NCBI GenBank assembly: GCA_041567315.1
Contig: JBFGCA010000014.1
Span: 1 to 57,937 of the forward strand
DNA: 57,937 bases
From: JBFGCA01 sp041567315
GTDB lineage: Bacteria > Acidobacteriota > Thermoanaerobaculia > Multivoradales > JAHEKO01
Reading direction: 5' to 3'
The stretch's first letter is position 1, and every line of letters begins with the position of its first letter. The notes beneath the pieces are model-generated. The model made no database searches. It was not told the origin of the DNA and saw only the letters and a list, made by a program, of their open reading frames with translations. This document shows positions 25,821 through 34,554 of this stretch, one piece after another. Made by a program: the position numbers and the translations under genes.

Positions 25821-27572
25821 ATGCCGGTCCTCTCGTCGCTGCCCGCCTTCGATCGTGACTTCCTGAAGTCCGAGTCCCCACTCAGCCGCATCGGCAGCGG
25901 TTCGATCGGCGGCAAGGCCCAGGGGCTCTTACTCGCCCACGAAGTTCTGCGCGCCAAGCTCGGCGACCAGGCCACGGCGGAGATCGAGGTTCGCATTCCC
26001 AAGCTGGCGGTGATCGCGACCGACATGTTCGACGCCTTCATGTCGCGCAACCGTCTTTTCGACGTCGCCGTCTCCGATCTCCCGGACGAACGAATTGCGC
26101 TCGCTTTCCAGCAAGCCGATCTGCCGGCCGAGATGCTGGGCGACCTGCGCGCCCTCACCGACGTCGTGCACACCCCGCTGGCCGTGCGCTCCTCCAGTCT
26201 GTTGGAGGACGCTCTCCAGCAGCCCTTTGCCGGCGTCTACGAGACCAAGATGACGCCGAACAACCAACCGGACGCCAATACCCGCTTCCGGCGGTTGGTC
26301 GAAGCCGTCAAGTTCGTCTATGCGTCCACCTACTTCAAAGCCGCCAGAGACTACCGGCGCGGCACTCGACAATCGGGTGGCGAAGAGAAGATGGCGGTGG
26401 TGATCCAGGAAGTTCTCGGCAGGCGATTCGATGCGCGCTTCTATCCCGAGCTTGCCGGTGTCGGTCGATCGTTCAACTTCTACCCCCTCGGCAAGGCGCG
26501 ACGCGAGGATGGTGTGGTGCTGCTGGCTCTGGGCCTGGGCAAGACCGTGGTGGACGGCGGCGTGAGTTATGCCTATTCGCCGGCGCGCCCCAAGGCCCCT
26601 CCTCCGTTCGCTTCACCGCGCGATGTGCTGGTCAAGACCCAGAAGAGCTTCTGGGCCGTGAACATGGGCAAGCCTCCGGCCTTCGATCCCATGGCCGAGA
26701 CCGAGTATCTGGTGAGCGCCGACCTCGCCGCTGCCGAGTACGACGACACCCTCCGCCTTCTGGCGTCCACCTACTTGGCGGAGTCCGACCGCCTCGTGCC
26801 GGGAACGGGCGTGGACGGTCCGCGGGTGCTCGACTTCGCCCCCCTGTTGGTGCTCGAGACCTACCCCCTGAACCGGGTGCTGCAACTGCTGCTCGCGAGC
26901 TTCCGAGAAGTGGTTGGACACGAGGTCGAGATCGAGTTTGCCGTGACCTTTCCACGGGCTGACGGGTCGGTGCCACAGCTCGGCTTCCTGCAAGTTCGAC
27001 CCATGGTCGTCTCCGACCAGATTGTCGACCTGGACCCGGCCGAGCTGGCATCCTCCACCGTGCTGCTCGCGTCCGACCAGGTCATGGGCAACGGCACCGT
27101 CGAGGGCATCCACGACATCGTCTACGTCCGGCCGGAGACCTTCGACGCCCGTCACACCAAGGCCATCGCGCGTCAGGTCGACGAGCTGAACGCCCGACTC
27201 CTGGCCGAGGACCGACCCTATCTGCTCATCGGTTTCGGACGCTGGGGCAGCGCCGACCCGTGGCTCGGAATCCCGGTCAAATGGGGACAGATCTGCGGCG
27301 CCCGGGCCATCGTCGAGGCAACCCGTCCCGGGCTGCAGGTCGATGCCTCGCAGGGCTCGCACTTCTTTCACAACATCACCAGCTTCCACGTCCCCTACTT
27401 CGCCGTCGTCCACGACTCCCGTCCCGGGATCGACTGGCATTGGCTCGACCAACTCACGGCCGTCGCGGAGACCGACCACCTGCGATGGGTGCGCACCGCC
27501 GAGCCACTGTTGGTGAAGGTCGACGGGCGCAGCGGGCGGGGGGGCGTCTGGCACGAGGCCGCGGGCTCTTGA
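25821..27572 (+). CDS. PEP/pyruvate-binding (PPDK N-terminal) domain protein without swivel or TIM-barrel domains
   Basis: A 583-residue protein with the ATP-grasp-like N-terminal domain of pyruvate phosphate dikinase and PEP synthase: SIGGKAQGLLLA near residue 30, AVRSSSLLEDALQQPFAGVYET near 120, and FLQVRPM near 392, the end of that domain in the family. The phospho-His swivel domain (a TxHAA motif) and the PEP-binding barrel are absent. In their place is a 190-residue C-terminal module with GRWGSADPWLGIPV and SQGSHFFHN, shared with the next gene product. It may transfer phosphate to an unknown acceptor, or sense ATP or pyruvate. It follows gdhA by 31 bases and precedes its larger paralogue by 13. 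Confidence 0.85.
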   Translation: MPVLSSLPAFDRDFLKSESPLSRIGSGSIGGKAQGLLLAHEVLRAKLGDQATAEIEVRIPKLAVIATDMFDAFMSRNRLFDVAVSDLPDERIALAFQQADLPAEMLGDLRALTDVVHTPLAVRSSSLLEDALQQPFAGVYETKMTPNNQPDANTRFRRLVEAVKFVYASTYFKAARDYRRGTRQSGGEEKMAVVIQEVLGRRFDARFYPELAGVGRSFNFYPLGKARREDGVVLLALGLGKTVVDGGVSYAYSPARPKAPPPFASPRDVLVKTQKSFWAVNMGKPPAFDPMAETEYLVSADLAAAEYDDTLRLLASTYLAESDRLVPGTGVDGPRVLDFAPLLVLETYPLNRVLQLLLASFREVVGHEVEIEFAVTFPRADGSVPQLGFLQVRPMVVSDQIVDLDPAELASSTVLLASDQVMGNGTVEGIHDIVYVRPETFDARHTKAIARQVDELNARLLAEDRPYLLIGFGRWGSADPWLGIPVKWGQICGARAIVEATRPGLQVDASQGSHFFHNITSFHVPYFAVVHDSRPGIDWHWLDQLTAVAETDHLRWVRTAEPLLVKVDGRSGRGGVWHEAAGS

Positions 27573-27585
27573 GGGAGTCGGGGTC

Positions 27586-30351
27586 ATGACGAGCGCGGAA
27601 CTTCCCGCCGAGCAGCTTCTCGGCGACCTGAAAGAGCGGGCGAAGGAGCTGAACTGCCTGTATCGGGTCGACGAGATTCTGAGCGCGCGCAATGACGAGA
27701 GATCGGCCTTCGATGCCTTGATCGACGCCATACCGCCCGGCTGGAAGTACCCAGAGGTCTGCCAGGCCCGAATTACCGTCGGTGACCGCCTCTACGCACC
27801 CGCAGACTATGTGGCCACCGCCTGGTCCTTGACGGCCGCTATCGCCGTGCACGGCGAACCTCGAGGCGAGCTCACTGTTTCCTACCGGCAGGAGCGTCCG
27901 GCCGCCGACGAAGGTCCCTTCTTGAAGGAGGAGCGGCGGCTCATCGATCACCTCGCCGAGCGTATCGGGCTCTACCTTCTGCAGAAACAACTGCGCGAGG
28001 ACCGCGAAAGCTGGGAAAGCGTCGTCGAGCACCTGTCGACGCAAGATGGCCAATCGTGGAAGGTGTTGGTCGATTTCCTCCTGCGCACGGATCGCGAGCT
28101 CCTACAACGCATCACGCGCAAGCTCATCAATCACCTCTGCTGGCACGGTATCGAGGAGGCCAGCGAGCTGCTCCACGCCGAGCCCCGCCCGGCGGCGACG
28201 CAGACCGACTGGGACGAGAACCGCCCCCGTCGCCGCCAGGCGATGCGGTCGGCGCCGACGCTGGTTCAGCGCGCCTTCGCCTTGGCTACACGCCACTTCC
28301 GCGATGCTGAGATCGTTGCCGACATTCAAACGTGGATCAGCGAGGACAAGTGCATCTTTCTCGTCGAATCGTTGGAGAGCCAGTCGTCGACGCTCAATGA
28401 GATCGTCGCGGACGTCCTGCGATTCAAGAATGCGTCGTTCAGCGAGGCCGACCTTTCCGTCGCTCTGCGCACCAGTCTCAAGGTCGGCCTGCTCCAGCGG
28501 TTCTTCCTCGATCGTCTCGAGTTTCTCAACATCGCCAAACGCCATTTCGGTCTCGAGGACTTCTACGACCTGGCTCCTCGCATCGTTTGTCCGCCGCACA
28601 GTCACGGCAAGCTCGGGGGCAAGGCGGCCGGCATCTTTCTCGCGGGCAAGGTCCTCGAGCGCGAGGCCGAGCATAGCGAGCTGCTGGCGACCATTCGTAC
28701 ACCCGCTACCTGGTTCCTGGCCTCCGACGCGATCCTCGACTTCATCCGGTCCAACCAGCTCAACGAGGTCTACCACCGCAAGTACCTGGAGATCGACCGG
28801 GTGCGTCGCGACTATCCGTTCATCATCCAGGTCTTCAAGAACTCCGCTTTCACTCCCGAGGTGTCAAAAGGCCTGGCCGCCATACTCGAACGTCTATCCG
28901 GCCGGCCGCTGGTTGTCCGCAGCTCCAGCATGCTCGAAGACCGCTTGGGGGCATCGTTCTCCGGCAAGTACAAAAGCTTGTTTCTCGCCAACCGCGGCAC
29001 GCTGCGGCAGCGGCTCGAGGCGTTGCAGGACGCCATAGCGGAGATCTGGGCGTCGGTGTTCGGACCCGACCCGATTCAGTACCGCACCGAGCGCGGACTG
29101 CTGGATTTCCGCGAGGAGATGGCCATTCTCATCCAAGAGGTCGTGGGCACGCAGGTGGGCCACTACTTCTTGCCCGCCTTCTCCGGGGTGGCCTTCAGCC
29201 ACAACGAATATCGTTGGTCCCCGCGCATCCGGCGGGAGGACGGTCTGGTGCGCATGGTGCCCGGCCTGGGCACGCGAGCGGTGGACCGGATGAGCGACGA
29301 CTATCCGATCTTGGTCAGCCCGGGCCAACCGGGTTTGCGGGCCAATGTCACGGTCGACGAGATCGAGCACTACTCCCCGAGAAAGATGGACGTCATCAAC
29401 CTGGACACCAACGCCTTCGAGACCGTCGACGCGCTGACTCTTCTGCGCGCCCATGGAGAGCGGTACCCGCTTGCCCGTCAGCTCGTGTCGCTGGTGGACG
29501 GCGACCGGCTGCGGGAGCCGCTGGGGCTCGAGCCCAATTGGAAGACCGACCACCTGGTGGTGACCTTTGCGGGTCTGCTTCGCGACAACCCCTTCCTCGA
29601 ACAGATCAGGGTCGCTCTCGGCGTCCTGGAAGATCGGATGGGCGTGCCGGTCGACCTCGAGTTTGCCCACGACGGACGTCATCTCTATCTCGTCCAGTGC
29701 CGCAGCCAGAGCCCGTCGGAATTCCATACGCCGGCCGTCATTCCCCACGATCTGCCGCGGGACCGAATCGTCTTCACGGCGACCCGTCATGTACCCAACG
29801 GCCGCGTCGAAGACATCGCGTACGTGGTTTATGTTGATCCGGAGGCGTACTCACGGCTCCCGAGCCATGCAGAGCTGACCGCCGTCGCGCGCGCGATCGG
29901 ACAGCTCAACTCGTTGCTGCCCCGCCGACGCTTCGTGCTCATCGGTCCCTGCCGCTGGGGTAGCCGCGGCGACATCAAGCTGGGCGTGGCCGTGACCTAT
30001 TCCGAGATCAACAACGCGGCGATGCTGATCGAGGTGGCGCGCCGCAAAGGGAGCTATCTGCCCGAGCTCTCGTTCGGCACCCACTTCTTCCAGGATCTGG
30101 TAGAGGCCGACATCCGGTATCTGCCACTGTACCCGGACGACAAGGGGATCGTCTTCCGCGAGGAGTTCTTCACCGGCTCTCCCAATGCCTTGGACCGCTT
30201 GCTTCCCAGGTACGAGAATCTCAGAGACGTCGTGCGCGTCATCGACGTGGCCGAGCGGGCCGAGGGGAACCTCCTGCAGATCTTGATGAACGCCGACAGC
30301 GAAGAGGCCGTGGCCCTCCTCGCCTCGCCCGTCGGCGGGAGATCGCAATGA
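27586..30351 (+). CDS. GAF-like sensor fused to PPDK N-terminal domain, larger paralogue
   Basis: A 921-residue protein. Residues 1-145 resemble the GAF-like input found in bacterial signalling proteins (ELNCLYRVDEIL, then PPGWKYPEVCQARI, GELTVSY, and ERRLIDHLAERIGLYL). A helical linker (about 150-330) follows. The PPDK N-domain starts near 340 with KLGGKAAGIFLAGK, has VVRSSSMLEDRLGASFSGKY near 443 and ends around LVQCRSQSP near 710. The final 200 residues repeat the C-terminal module of the upstream protein (CRWGSRGDIKLGV, SFGTHFFQDLVE). No phospho-His or PEP-binding barrel is present. GAGGGAG precedes the ATG. It looks like a ligand-gated version of the 25821 product; acceptor unknown. Confidence 0.85.
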   Translation: MTSAELPAEQLLGDLKERAKELNCLYRVDEILSARNDERSAFDALIDAIPPGWKYPEVCQARITVGDRLYAPADYVATAWSLTAAIAVHGEPRGELTVSYRQERPAADEGPFLKEERRLIDHLAERIGLYLLQKQLREDRESWESVVEHLSTQDGQSWKVLVDFLLRTDRELLQRITRKLINHLCWHGIEEASELLHAEPRPAATQTDWDENRPRRRQAMRSAPTLVQRAFALATRHFRDAEIVADIQTWISEDKCIFLVESLESQSSTLNEIVADVLRFKNASFSEADLSVALRTSLKVGLLQRFFLDRLEFLNIAKRHFGLEDFYDLAPRIVCPPHSHGKLGGKAAGIFLAGKVLEREAEHSELLATIRTPATWFLASDAILDFIRSNQLNEVYHRKYLEIDRVRRDYPFIIQVFKNSAFTPEVSKGLAAILERLSGRPLVVRSSSMLEDRLGASFSGKYKSLFLANRGTLRQRLEALQDAIAEIWASVFGPDPIQYRTERGLLDFREEMAILIQEVVGTQVGHYFLPAFSGVAFSHNEYRWSPRIRREDGLVRMVPGLGTRAVDRMSDDYPILVSPGQPGLRANVTVDEIEHYSPRKMDVINLDTNAFETVDALTLLRAHGERYPLARQLVSLVDGDRLREPLGLEPNWKTDHLVVTFAGLLRDNPFLEQIRVALGVLEDRMGVPVDLEFAHDGRHLYLVQCRSQSPSEFHTPAVIPHDLPRDRIVFTATRHVPNGRVEDIAYVVYVDPEAYSRLPSHAELTAVARAIGQLNSLLPRRRFVLIGPCRWGSRGDIKLGVAVTYSEINNAAMLIEVARRKGSYLPELSFGTHFFQDLVEADIRYLPLYPDDKGIVFREEFFTGSPNALDRLLPRYENLRDVVRVIDVAERAEGNLLQILMNADSEEAVALLASPVGGRSQ

Positions 30352-30400
30352 CGGGCCAGACCGGACCGTGGGTCTCCCCGCCGCCGTGCGGCCACGGCCT

Positions 30401-30431
30401 CAAGACGCTTCGAGCCAAGGACCTTCTCCCC
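30401..30431 (+). repeat. Right copy of 31-bp direct repeat flanking the gdhA-PPDK cassette
   Basis: Matches 24388-24418 at 28 of 31 bases in the same orientation; the differences are C/A after CAAGACGCTTCG and GG/AA in the middle. It lies 49 bases after the stop of the GAF-PPDK gene and 50 bases before the next gene. GTGCGGCC just upstream resembles GCGGCC before the left copy, so similarity extends a little further with gaps. Confidence 0.75.
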
Positions 30432-30480
30432 AGGAGCCTGCAGAAAGAGACGTAGACTGCTCCTCACAGGGAGGTGAAAG

Positions 30481-31167
30481 ATGACAGCGATCCGTCACGC
30501 CAGCACCGCGCTCGCCATCCTCCTGCTCGCCGCCCCGGCGGCCTCCGCCGCGGGCGACCGGGAGAGAGCGCTCCAGGGGAGCCTCAGCGGCATCGGTTTC
30601 GCGGTCGGACCGGGCGAGGCCGGGGCCGTCAACCACAACAACGACGGCCACTGGATCGCCTATGCCTTCGACTTCGACCCCGGACGGCCGTTCGGGGAGA
30701 TCGTCTGCCAGGCGCTCCACGCGCGACCGGAGGGCACCGCGGGACAGCTCCGGAACAGCCGTGGCAGCGGCTTCCTGGTGACCCAGGAGCAGACCTACGA
30801 TCTGGCGCAGCGCCGGGCGCGGTGGGGCCCGCTGGATCCGAACGACGTCTACCCCGGCTTCGACGACGAGTTCCCGGAGTTCGACTACGTCCTCCGGACG
30901 CTCCGACGCCCCCTCGAGTGGAATCGGACCGCCGACGGCACCACGCTGGCGGAGATCTACGCGACGTCGGCCGGCGCCGCGGTCTTCCCGCAGATTCTGC
31001 TCACCAACAAGGGTCGCCTCGGCCAGGACAGCCTCTTCGTCGCGGGCTGTCTCAGCGTCACGACGGATCTGGACCTGATCCCCCTGCGGCGCCAGACCGA
31101 GCGGCGCCTCCTCCGCCACCTGCTGGCCGATCTCCTGACCCGTCTGGCTGCTCTGGCGCCGCCCTGA
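30481..31167 (+). CDS. Small exported protein of unknown function
   Basis: A 228-residue protein with a strong ribosome site (GGGAGGTG before ATG 30481) and a signal peptide (residues 1-24, ending ASAAG). The mature region contains AVNHNNDGHWIAYAFDFDP and an unusual run of Asp/Phe/Pro (VYPGFDDEFPEFDYVL) that could bind metal. The C-terminal 30 residues are helical and Leu/Arg-rich. I do not recognise a family. Base composition returns to the high GC of the genome core, unlike the gdhA-PPDK block immediately upstream. Confidence 0.72.
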   Translation: MTAIRHASTALAILLLAAPAASAAGDRERALQGSLSGIGFAVGPGEAGAVNHNNDGHWIAYAFDFDPGRPFGEIVCQALHARPEGTAGQLRNSRGSGFLVTQEQTYDLAQRRARWGPLDPNDVYPGFDDEFPEFDYVLRTLRRPLEWNRTADGTTLAEIYATSAGAAVFPQILLTNKGRLGQDSLFVAGCLSVTTDLDLIPLRRQTERRLLRHLLADLLTRLAALAPP

Positions 31168-31226
31168 GAGCCGGACGCCTGAACCTCTTGCCAGGCAGCG
31201 GGCGGGCCCGGTCCGCAGAGCGGCCC

Positions 31227-31268
31227 ACTGAGGGGTTCAACCTCTAGATCGCTAGAAGCTCTTGCTTC
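31227..31268 (+). repeat. Divergent copy of the intergenic CTGAAT...TTCAG element
   Basis: ACTGAGGGGTTCAA followed by TAGATCGC and AAGCTCTTGC resembles the copies at 44612, 48440 and 53062 but with several differences and one missing base in the core. It lies 60 bases after the stop of the exported-protein gene. Confidence 0.4.
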
Positions 31269-31388
31269 GGCTGCCTCTGTGGAGCACCTACCGTGCTCGG
31301 GGCGTCTGACGGCGCCGGCATCCGCTGCGGCACTCAACGCGGTCAGCTGGATGCCGTTCTTGGGCGGCGGGCGGATTTCGGTCGGCTC

Positions 31389-32198
31389 TCACTTCCGGGC
31401 AGTCGCGACCACGAGGCGCACCCGAAGCATCAGGGTGCGATCCTCTACGAATTCCCGCCAGTTGGCGACGATGTCGCGCTCCAGCGAGCTGCGACGGTCG
31501 TCATCCAGCTGCGCCACGGCGCCCGCCAGCGGGGTGCTGTGCACATACTGCCAGAGAAACTCCTTCGGTGCCGGGAGGCGCAGTGACTTGGTGTCGGACT
31601 GGACGGAGACATCGTGGAAGCCGGAGCCGCTAACCAGGTTCTGAATCTCTGCCGTGTCGTGGAGCGAGAAGACAAGATTTACGAACCCGGCTGATTCTGC
31701 GCCGAGGTGACGCTCGAGCGCCTCTCCCATGATTGCAAATAGGCGCGGTGTGGGTCCGGGCAGATTAATTATGAGGCGGCCTCCACGGACCAGAACTCGC
31801 CGCATCTCGCGCAGGGCTGCGTGTTTGTCCGGCATGAACTGAAGGCCCATCTGGCACAGCACGATGTCGAACGACCTATCCGGGAGTGGCATTGCCTCGG
31901 CGCTCGCCTCGTGCCACTCGATGGCCATACCGGACGGCGTTGCGGAGCGCGCGACCGCCAGCATGCCAGGATTGACGTCCAACCCGGCGACGGTCCCGGT
32001 CGCGCCGACCTGCTGCGATGCTAGCCGCGCGACAACACCAGTGCCACAGGCAACGTCCAACACCCGGTCGCCTACTTGAAGCGCCGCGAAGCGAACGAGA
32101 TCAGTTGCCAGAGGCGCGCCGATCGCTGGCACAAAGAAACGCTCGTAGTTGACCGATAGTTCTCCGCCGTACGCCTTGTCAAAGTGTTGCTCTGACAT
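31389..32198 (-). CDS. Class I SAM-dependent methyltransferase (UbiE/Methyltransf_11 type)
   Basis: A 269-residue protein with the Rossmann SAM site in order: motif I VLDVACGTGVVARLA near residue 46, acidic Asp in AGLDVNPGMLAVAR near 73, DIVLCQMGLQFMPD near 111, and LVRGGRLIINLPG near 136. These are typical of small-molecule methyltransferases such as UbiE relatives. GGAGG lies about six bases before the ATG. Third codon positions are less GC-rich than neighbours and the region upstream has a T-run, which suggests recent acquisition. Substrate is unknown; its position next to kynureninase is probably incidental, because over 270 bases of non-coding DNA separate them. Confidence 0.88.
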   Translation of the reverse strand: MSEQHFDKAYGGELSVNYERFFVPAIGAPLATDLVRFAALQVGDRVLDVACGTGVVARLASQQVGATGTVAGLDVNPGMLAVARSATPSGMAIEWHEASAEAMPLPDRSFDIVLCQMGLQFMPDKHAALREMRRVLVRGGRLIINLPGPTPRLFAIMGEALERHLGAESAGFVNLVFSLHDTAEIQNLVSGSGFHDVSVQSDTKSLRLPAPKEFLWQYVHSTPLAGAVAQLDDDRRSSLERDIVANWREFVEDRTLMLRVRLVVATARK

Positions 32199-32472
32199 TC
32201 TCTACCCTCCGTCTTTGCGGTTTTTTTTGGGAAACTAATCCCAGTCACCTTGCTGCCGCCTGATTGGATGGCCGCTCCGCTGCCGCCAACAGGGCGCCGC
32301 CGGTCGCCCAGTCACCCGAGGTTGATGCTGGAAAAACAAGGAGTGGGATGCACCGAGCATACATCACCCACCTGACATTCCAGCGAGCCGGGGGTCGTGA
32401 GGCTGGGAAGGGCGCCTACGTTCACTCGAGGCTTCGTCGGGCTCGGGGACCTGTAGGCGAAGCCGCGCCGGC

Positions 32473-33672
32473 TCAGGCGGCCAGGGTGCGCGCCACGCGG
32501 CCGAGGATCTCGACGCTCTCGTCGAGCTGGCGCGGGCTGAGGTAGGGCGCCGGGCCGAGCCGCAGGAGCTCGCCACGGTAGTCGGTCGCGACGCCCGCTT
32601 GCCGGAGGGCGGCGTGGAGGTCGGCGGCGCGCGGCGTGCGCAGGGCGAGAAAGCCGCCGAGACGCGCGAGCGGCGTGTCGCGGTCGCGGTCGAGCAGCGC
32701 GGGGTCGAGCGCCAGCGCGTCGAACCGCTCGCAGAGCCGGCCGATCTGCCACTGGCTCACCCGGCGCAGGAGCGCCGGGTCGAGGCCGTGCGCGGCGAAG
32801 AAGTCGAACACCTCGGCCGCCCGGTAGTGGCTCGTCGGATCGTAGGTGGCGCCGGCGAAGCGGTCGTCGCCGGCGTTGTAGGCGACGCCGCCGGCGGGCG
32901 GCCGCTCGAGGTCGCCGAACTCGGCGAACCAGCCGGTCACCACGGGCCGCAGCTCGCAGGCGGCGGGGTAGCGCAGAAAGGCGTTGCCCTCGCCGAGCTG
33001 GCAGTACTTGTACCCCCCGCCCACCGCGTAGGCGTCTTCGAGCCCGGCGTCGCGCAGCGAGAAGGGCACCGCGTTGAGCTGGTGGTAGGTGTCGAGCACG
33101 AGGACGGCGCCGTGGCGTCGGCAGGCGTCGGCGGCGCGGTCGAGCTCGCCGGCGATCTCCGCGGTGGTGAAGAAGACCGTCGAGACGAAGGCCGCCGCCG
33201 TCCGGTCGTCGACCTGCGCGGCGAGCCGCTCGCCGACCGAGGCGGCCGGCCGCGCCGCCACCCGCCGGACCTCGATCCCCTCCTCCTCGAGCCGGTCGAG
33301 CTGGCGGCGCAGCGAGTGGAACTCGCCGTCGGTGGTCACCAGCACCGGTCGCTCGCCGAGCGGCAGCGCCGACAGCAGCCGCACCAGGAGCTCGTGGGTG
33401 TTGGCGCCGAGCGAGTAGCGCCCGTCCGGGTCGCCCATCAGGGCGCGAAACCCGCGCCGCACCCGCTCCGCCCGCTCGAACGCCGCCTCCCACTTGCCGT
33501 CCACCCGCTCCGCGGCGTCGAGCCATGCCCGCCGCTGCCCCTCGAACCCCGCGTCCGGCCACGCCTGATGCGAGTGCCCGGTCAGCAGCAGCCGCTCCGC
33601 CACCCGGAAGCGCCGGTAGTGGGTGGCCAGCGGGTTGGGGTCGGCCGTCAGCTCGTCGAAGGTGAACGGCAC
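32473..33672 (-). CDS. kynU: Kynureninase
   Basis: A 399-residue PLP enzyme of fold type I. It cleaves kynurenine to anthranilate and alanine. Family features: early TGHSHQAWPD, LVLDTYHQLN with cofactor-ring Asp194, and GGGYKYCQLGEGN with Schiff-base Lys222. The GTG at 33672 is the right start because it shares a base with the TAG of the dioxygenase gene (TAGTG), giving translational coupling; longer frames upstream run inside that gene. Class V aminotransferases can look similar, but the Lys context and the tryptophan-dioxygenase partner make kynureninase by far the best call. Confidence 0.92.
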   Translation of the reverse strand: MPFTFDELTADPNPLATHYRRFRVAERLLLTGHSHQAWPDAGFEGQRRAWLDAAERVDGKWEAAFERAERVRRGFRALMGDPDGRYSLGANTHELLVRLLSALPLGERPVLVTTDGEFHSLRRQLDRLEEEGIEVRRVAARPAASVGERLAAQVDDRTAAAFVSTVFFTTAEIAGELDRAADACRRHGAVLVLDTYHQLNAVPFSLRDAGLEDAYAVGGGYKYCQLGEGNAFLRYPAACELRPVVTGWFAEFGDLERPPAGGVAYNAGDDRFAGATYDPTSHYRAAEVFDFFAAHGLDPALLRRVSQWQIGRLCERFDALALDPALLDRDRDTPLARLGGFLALRTPRAADLHAALRQAGVATDYRGELLRLGPAPYLSPRQLDESVEILGRVARTLAA

Positions 33673-34478
33673 TAGAGTTCGGAGCGAATCGCCCAGAGGT
33701 CCGGGAAGAACGGCTTGAACAGCGTCGTCTTGAGGTAGTCGGTGCCCGCCGATCCCCCGGTCCCCGGCTTGCCTCCGATCGTCCGCTCTACCATCTTGAC
33801 GTGGCGGTAGCGCCACTCCTGCAGCCCTTCGTCGAGATCCACCAGCCGCTCGCAGACCATCTGGTGCAGCGGCTCCTCGCGGTAGAGCCGCAGCAGCACC
33901 CGCTGCATCGCGGGCGACGGCTCGGTCGGGCGGTTGACGTCGCGCTCGAGCAGATCCTGCGGCACGTCGTAGCCCGCCCCGGCGAGGTAGCGCGCCAGCG
34001 AGTCCTGGAGCGCCGGCCGGGCGAGCAGGGCCTCGAGCCGCCGCCGGCCCGGGCTCTCCGGCGGGTGGTGACGCAGGATGCGGGGGTTCTTGTAGCCGAG
34101 CAGGAACTCGATCTCGCGGAACTGCGCCGACTGGAAGCCGCTCGCCGACTCGAGGCGGTCGCGGAAGGCGTTGAACGAGATCGGCGTCATGGTCTCGAGG
34201 ACGTCGACCTGGGCGACCAGGGTCTTGAGGATCGTCAGGACCCGCTTGAGGATCACCAGCACCGCGATCGTGTTGCCGCGCTCGAGCTCCTCCTGCAGCT
34301 TCATCAGCTCGTGGACGATCTGCTTGAACCAGAGCTCATAGACCTGGTGGATGATGATGAACAGCATCTCGTCGTGCTCGGGGTCCTCGCTCAGCGGCTG
34401 CTGGAGGCGGAGGAGCTCGTCGATCTTGAGGTAGCTGGCGTAGGTGAGGGCCTTGGGGCTGGCTTTGCTGAACGGCAT
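33672..34478 (-). CDS. kynA: Tryptophan 2,3-dioxygenase
   Basis: A 268-residue heme dioxygenase, close to the usual 260-280. It opens the indole ring of tryptophan to N-formylkynurenine. Seen: HDEMLFIIIHQVYELWFKQ with the active-site His44, FREIEFLLGYKN, and RYRHVKMVERTIGGKPG with proximal heme ligand His226, followed by the GTGGSAGTDYL loop. ATG 34478 is chosen because it gives the family N-terminus; the longer frame adds shadow sequence. No Shine-Dalgarno is visible, and a -10-like TACGAT six bases upstream suggests a leaderless mRNA. The first gene of a divergent pair with the creatininase-family gene. Confidence 0.95.
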   Translation of the reverse strand: MPFSKASPKALTYASYLKIDELLRLQQPLSEDPEHDEMLFIIIHQVYELWFKQIVHELMKLQEELERGNTIAVLVILKRVLTILKTLVAQVDVLETMTPISFNAFRDRLESASGFQSAQFREIEFLLGYKNPRILRHHPPESPGRRRLEALLARPALQDSLARYLAGAGYDVPQDLLERDVNRPTEPSPAMQRVLLRLYREEPLHQMVCERLVDLDEGLQEWRYRHVKMVERTIGGKPGTGGSAGTDYLKTTLFKPFFPDLWAIRSEL

Positions 34479-34554
34479 AGGGGGATCGTAGAACACCCGG
34501 GCCGCGGCGGCAGGTCCCGGCGTGTCGCCCGCCGCCGGTGCTACGCTGCCGGCG
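34479..34554. promoter_or_regulatory. Short divergent promoter region between kynA and the creatininase-family gene
   Basis: Only 76 bases separate two start codons. Reading outward, TACGAT (34490 to 34485, minus) lies six bases before kynA, and TACGCT (34542-34547, plus) seven bases before the creatininase-family ATG. Both look like -10 boxes for leaderless transcripts. No good -35 hexamers were found, so this is a weak call. Confidence 0.35.

Noticed and set aside
32199..32472. Coding remnant between methyltransferase and kynureninase
   Set aside because: Frames are short and lack start signals; the T-run near 32221 and mixed composition look like plain intergenic DNA.
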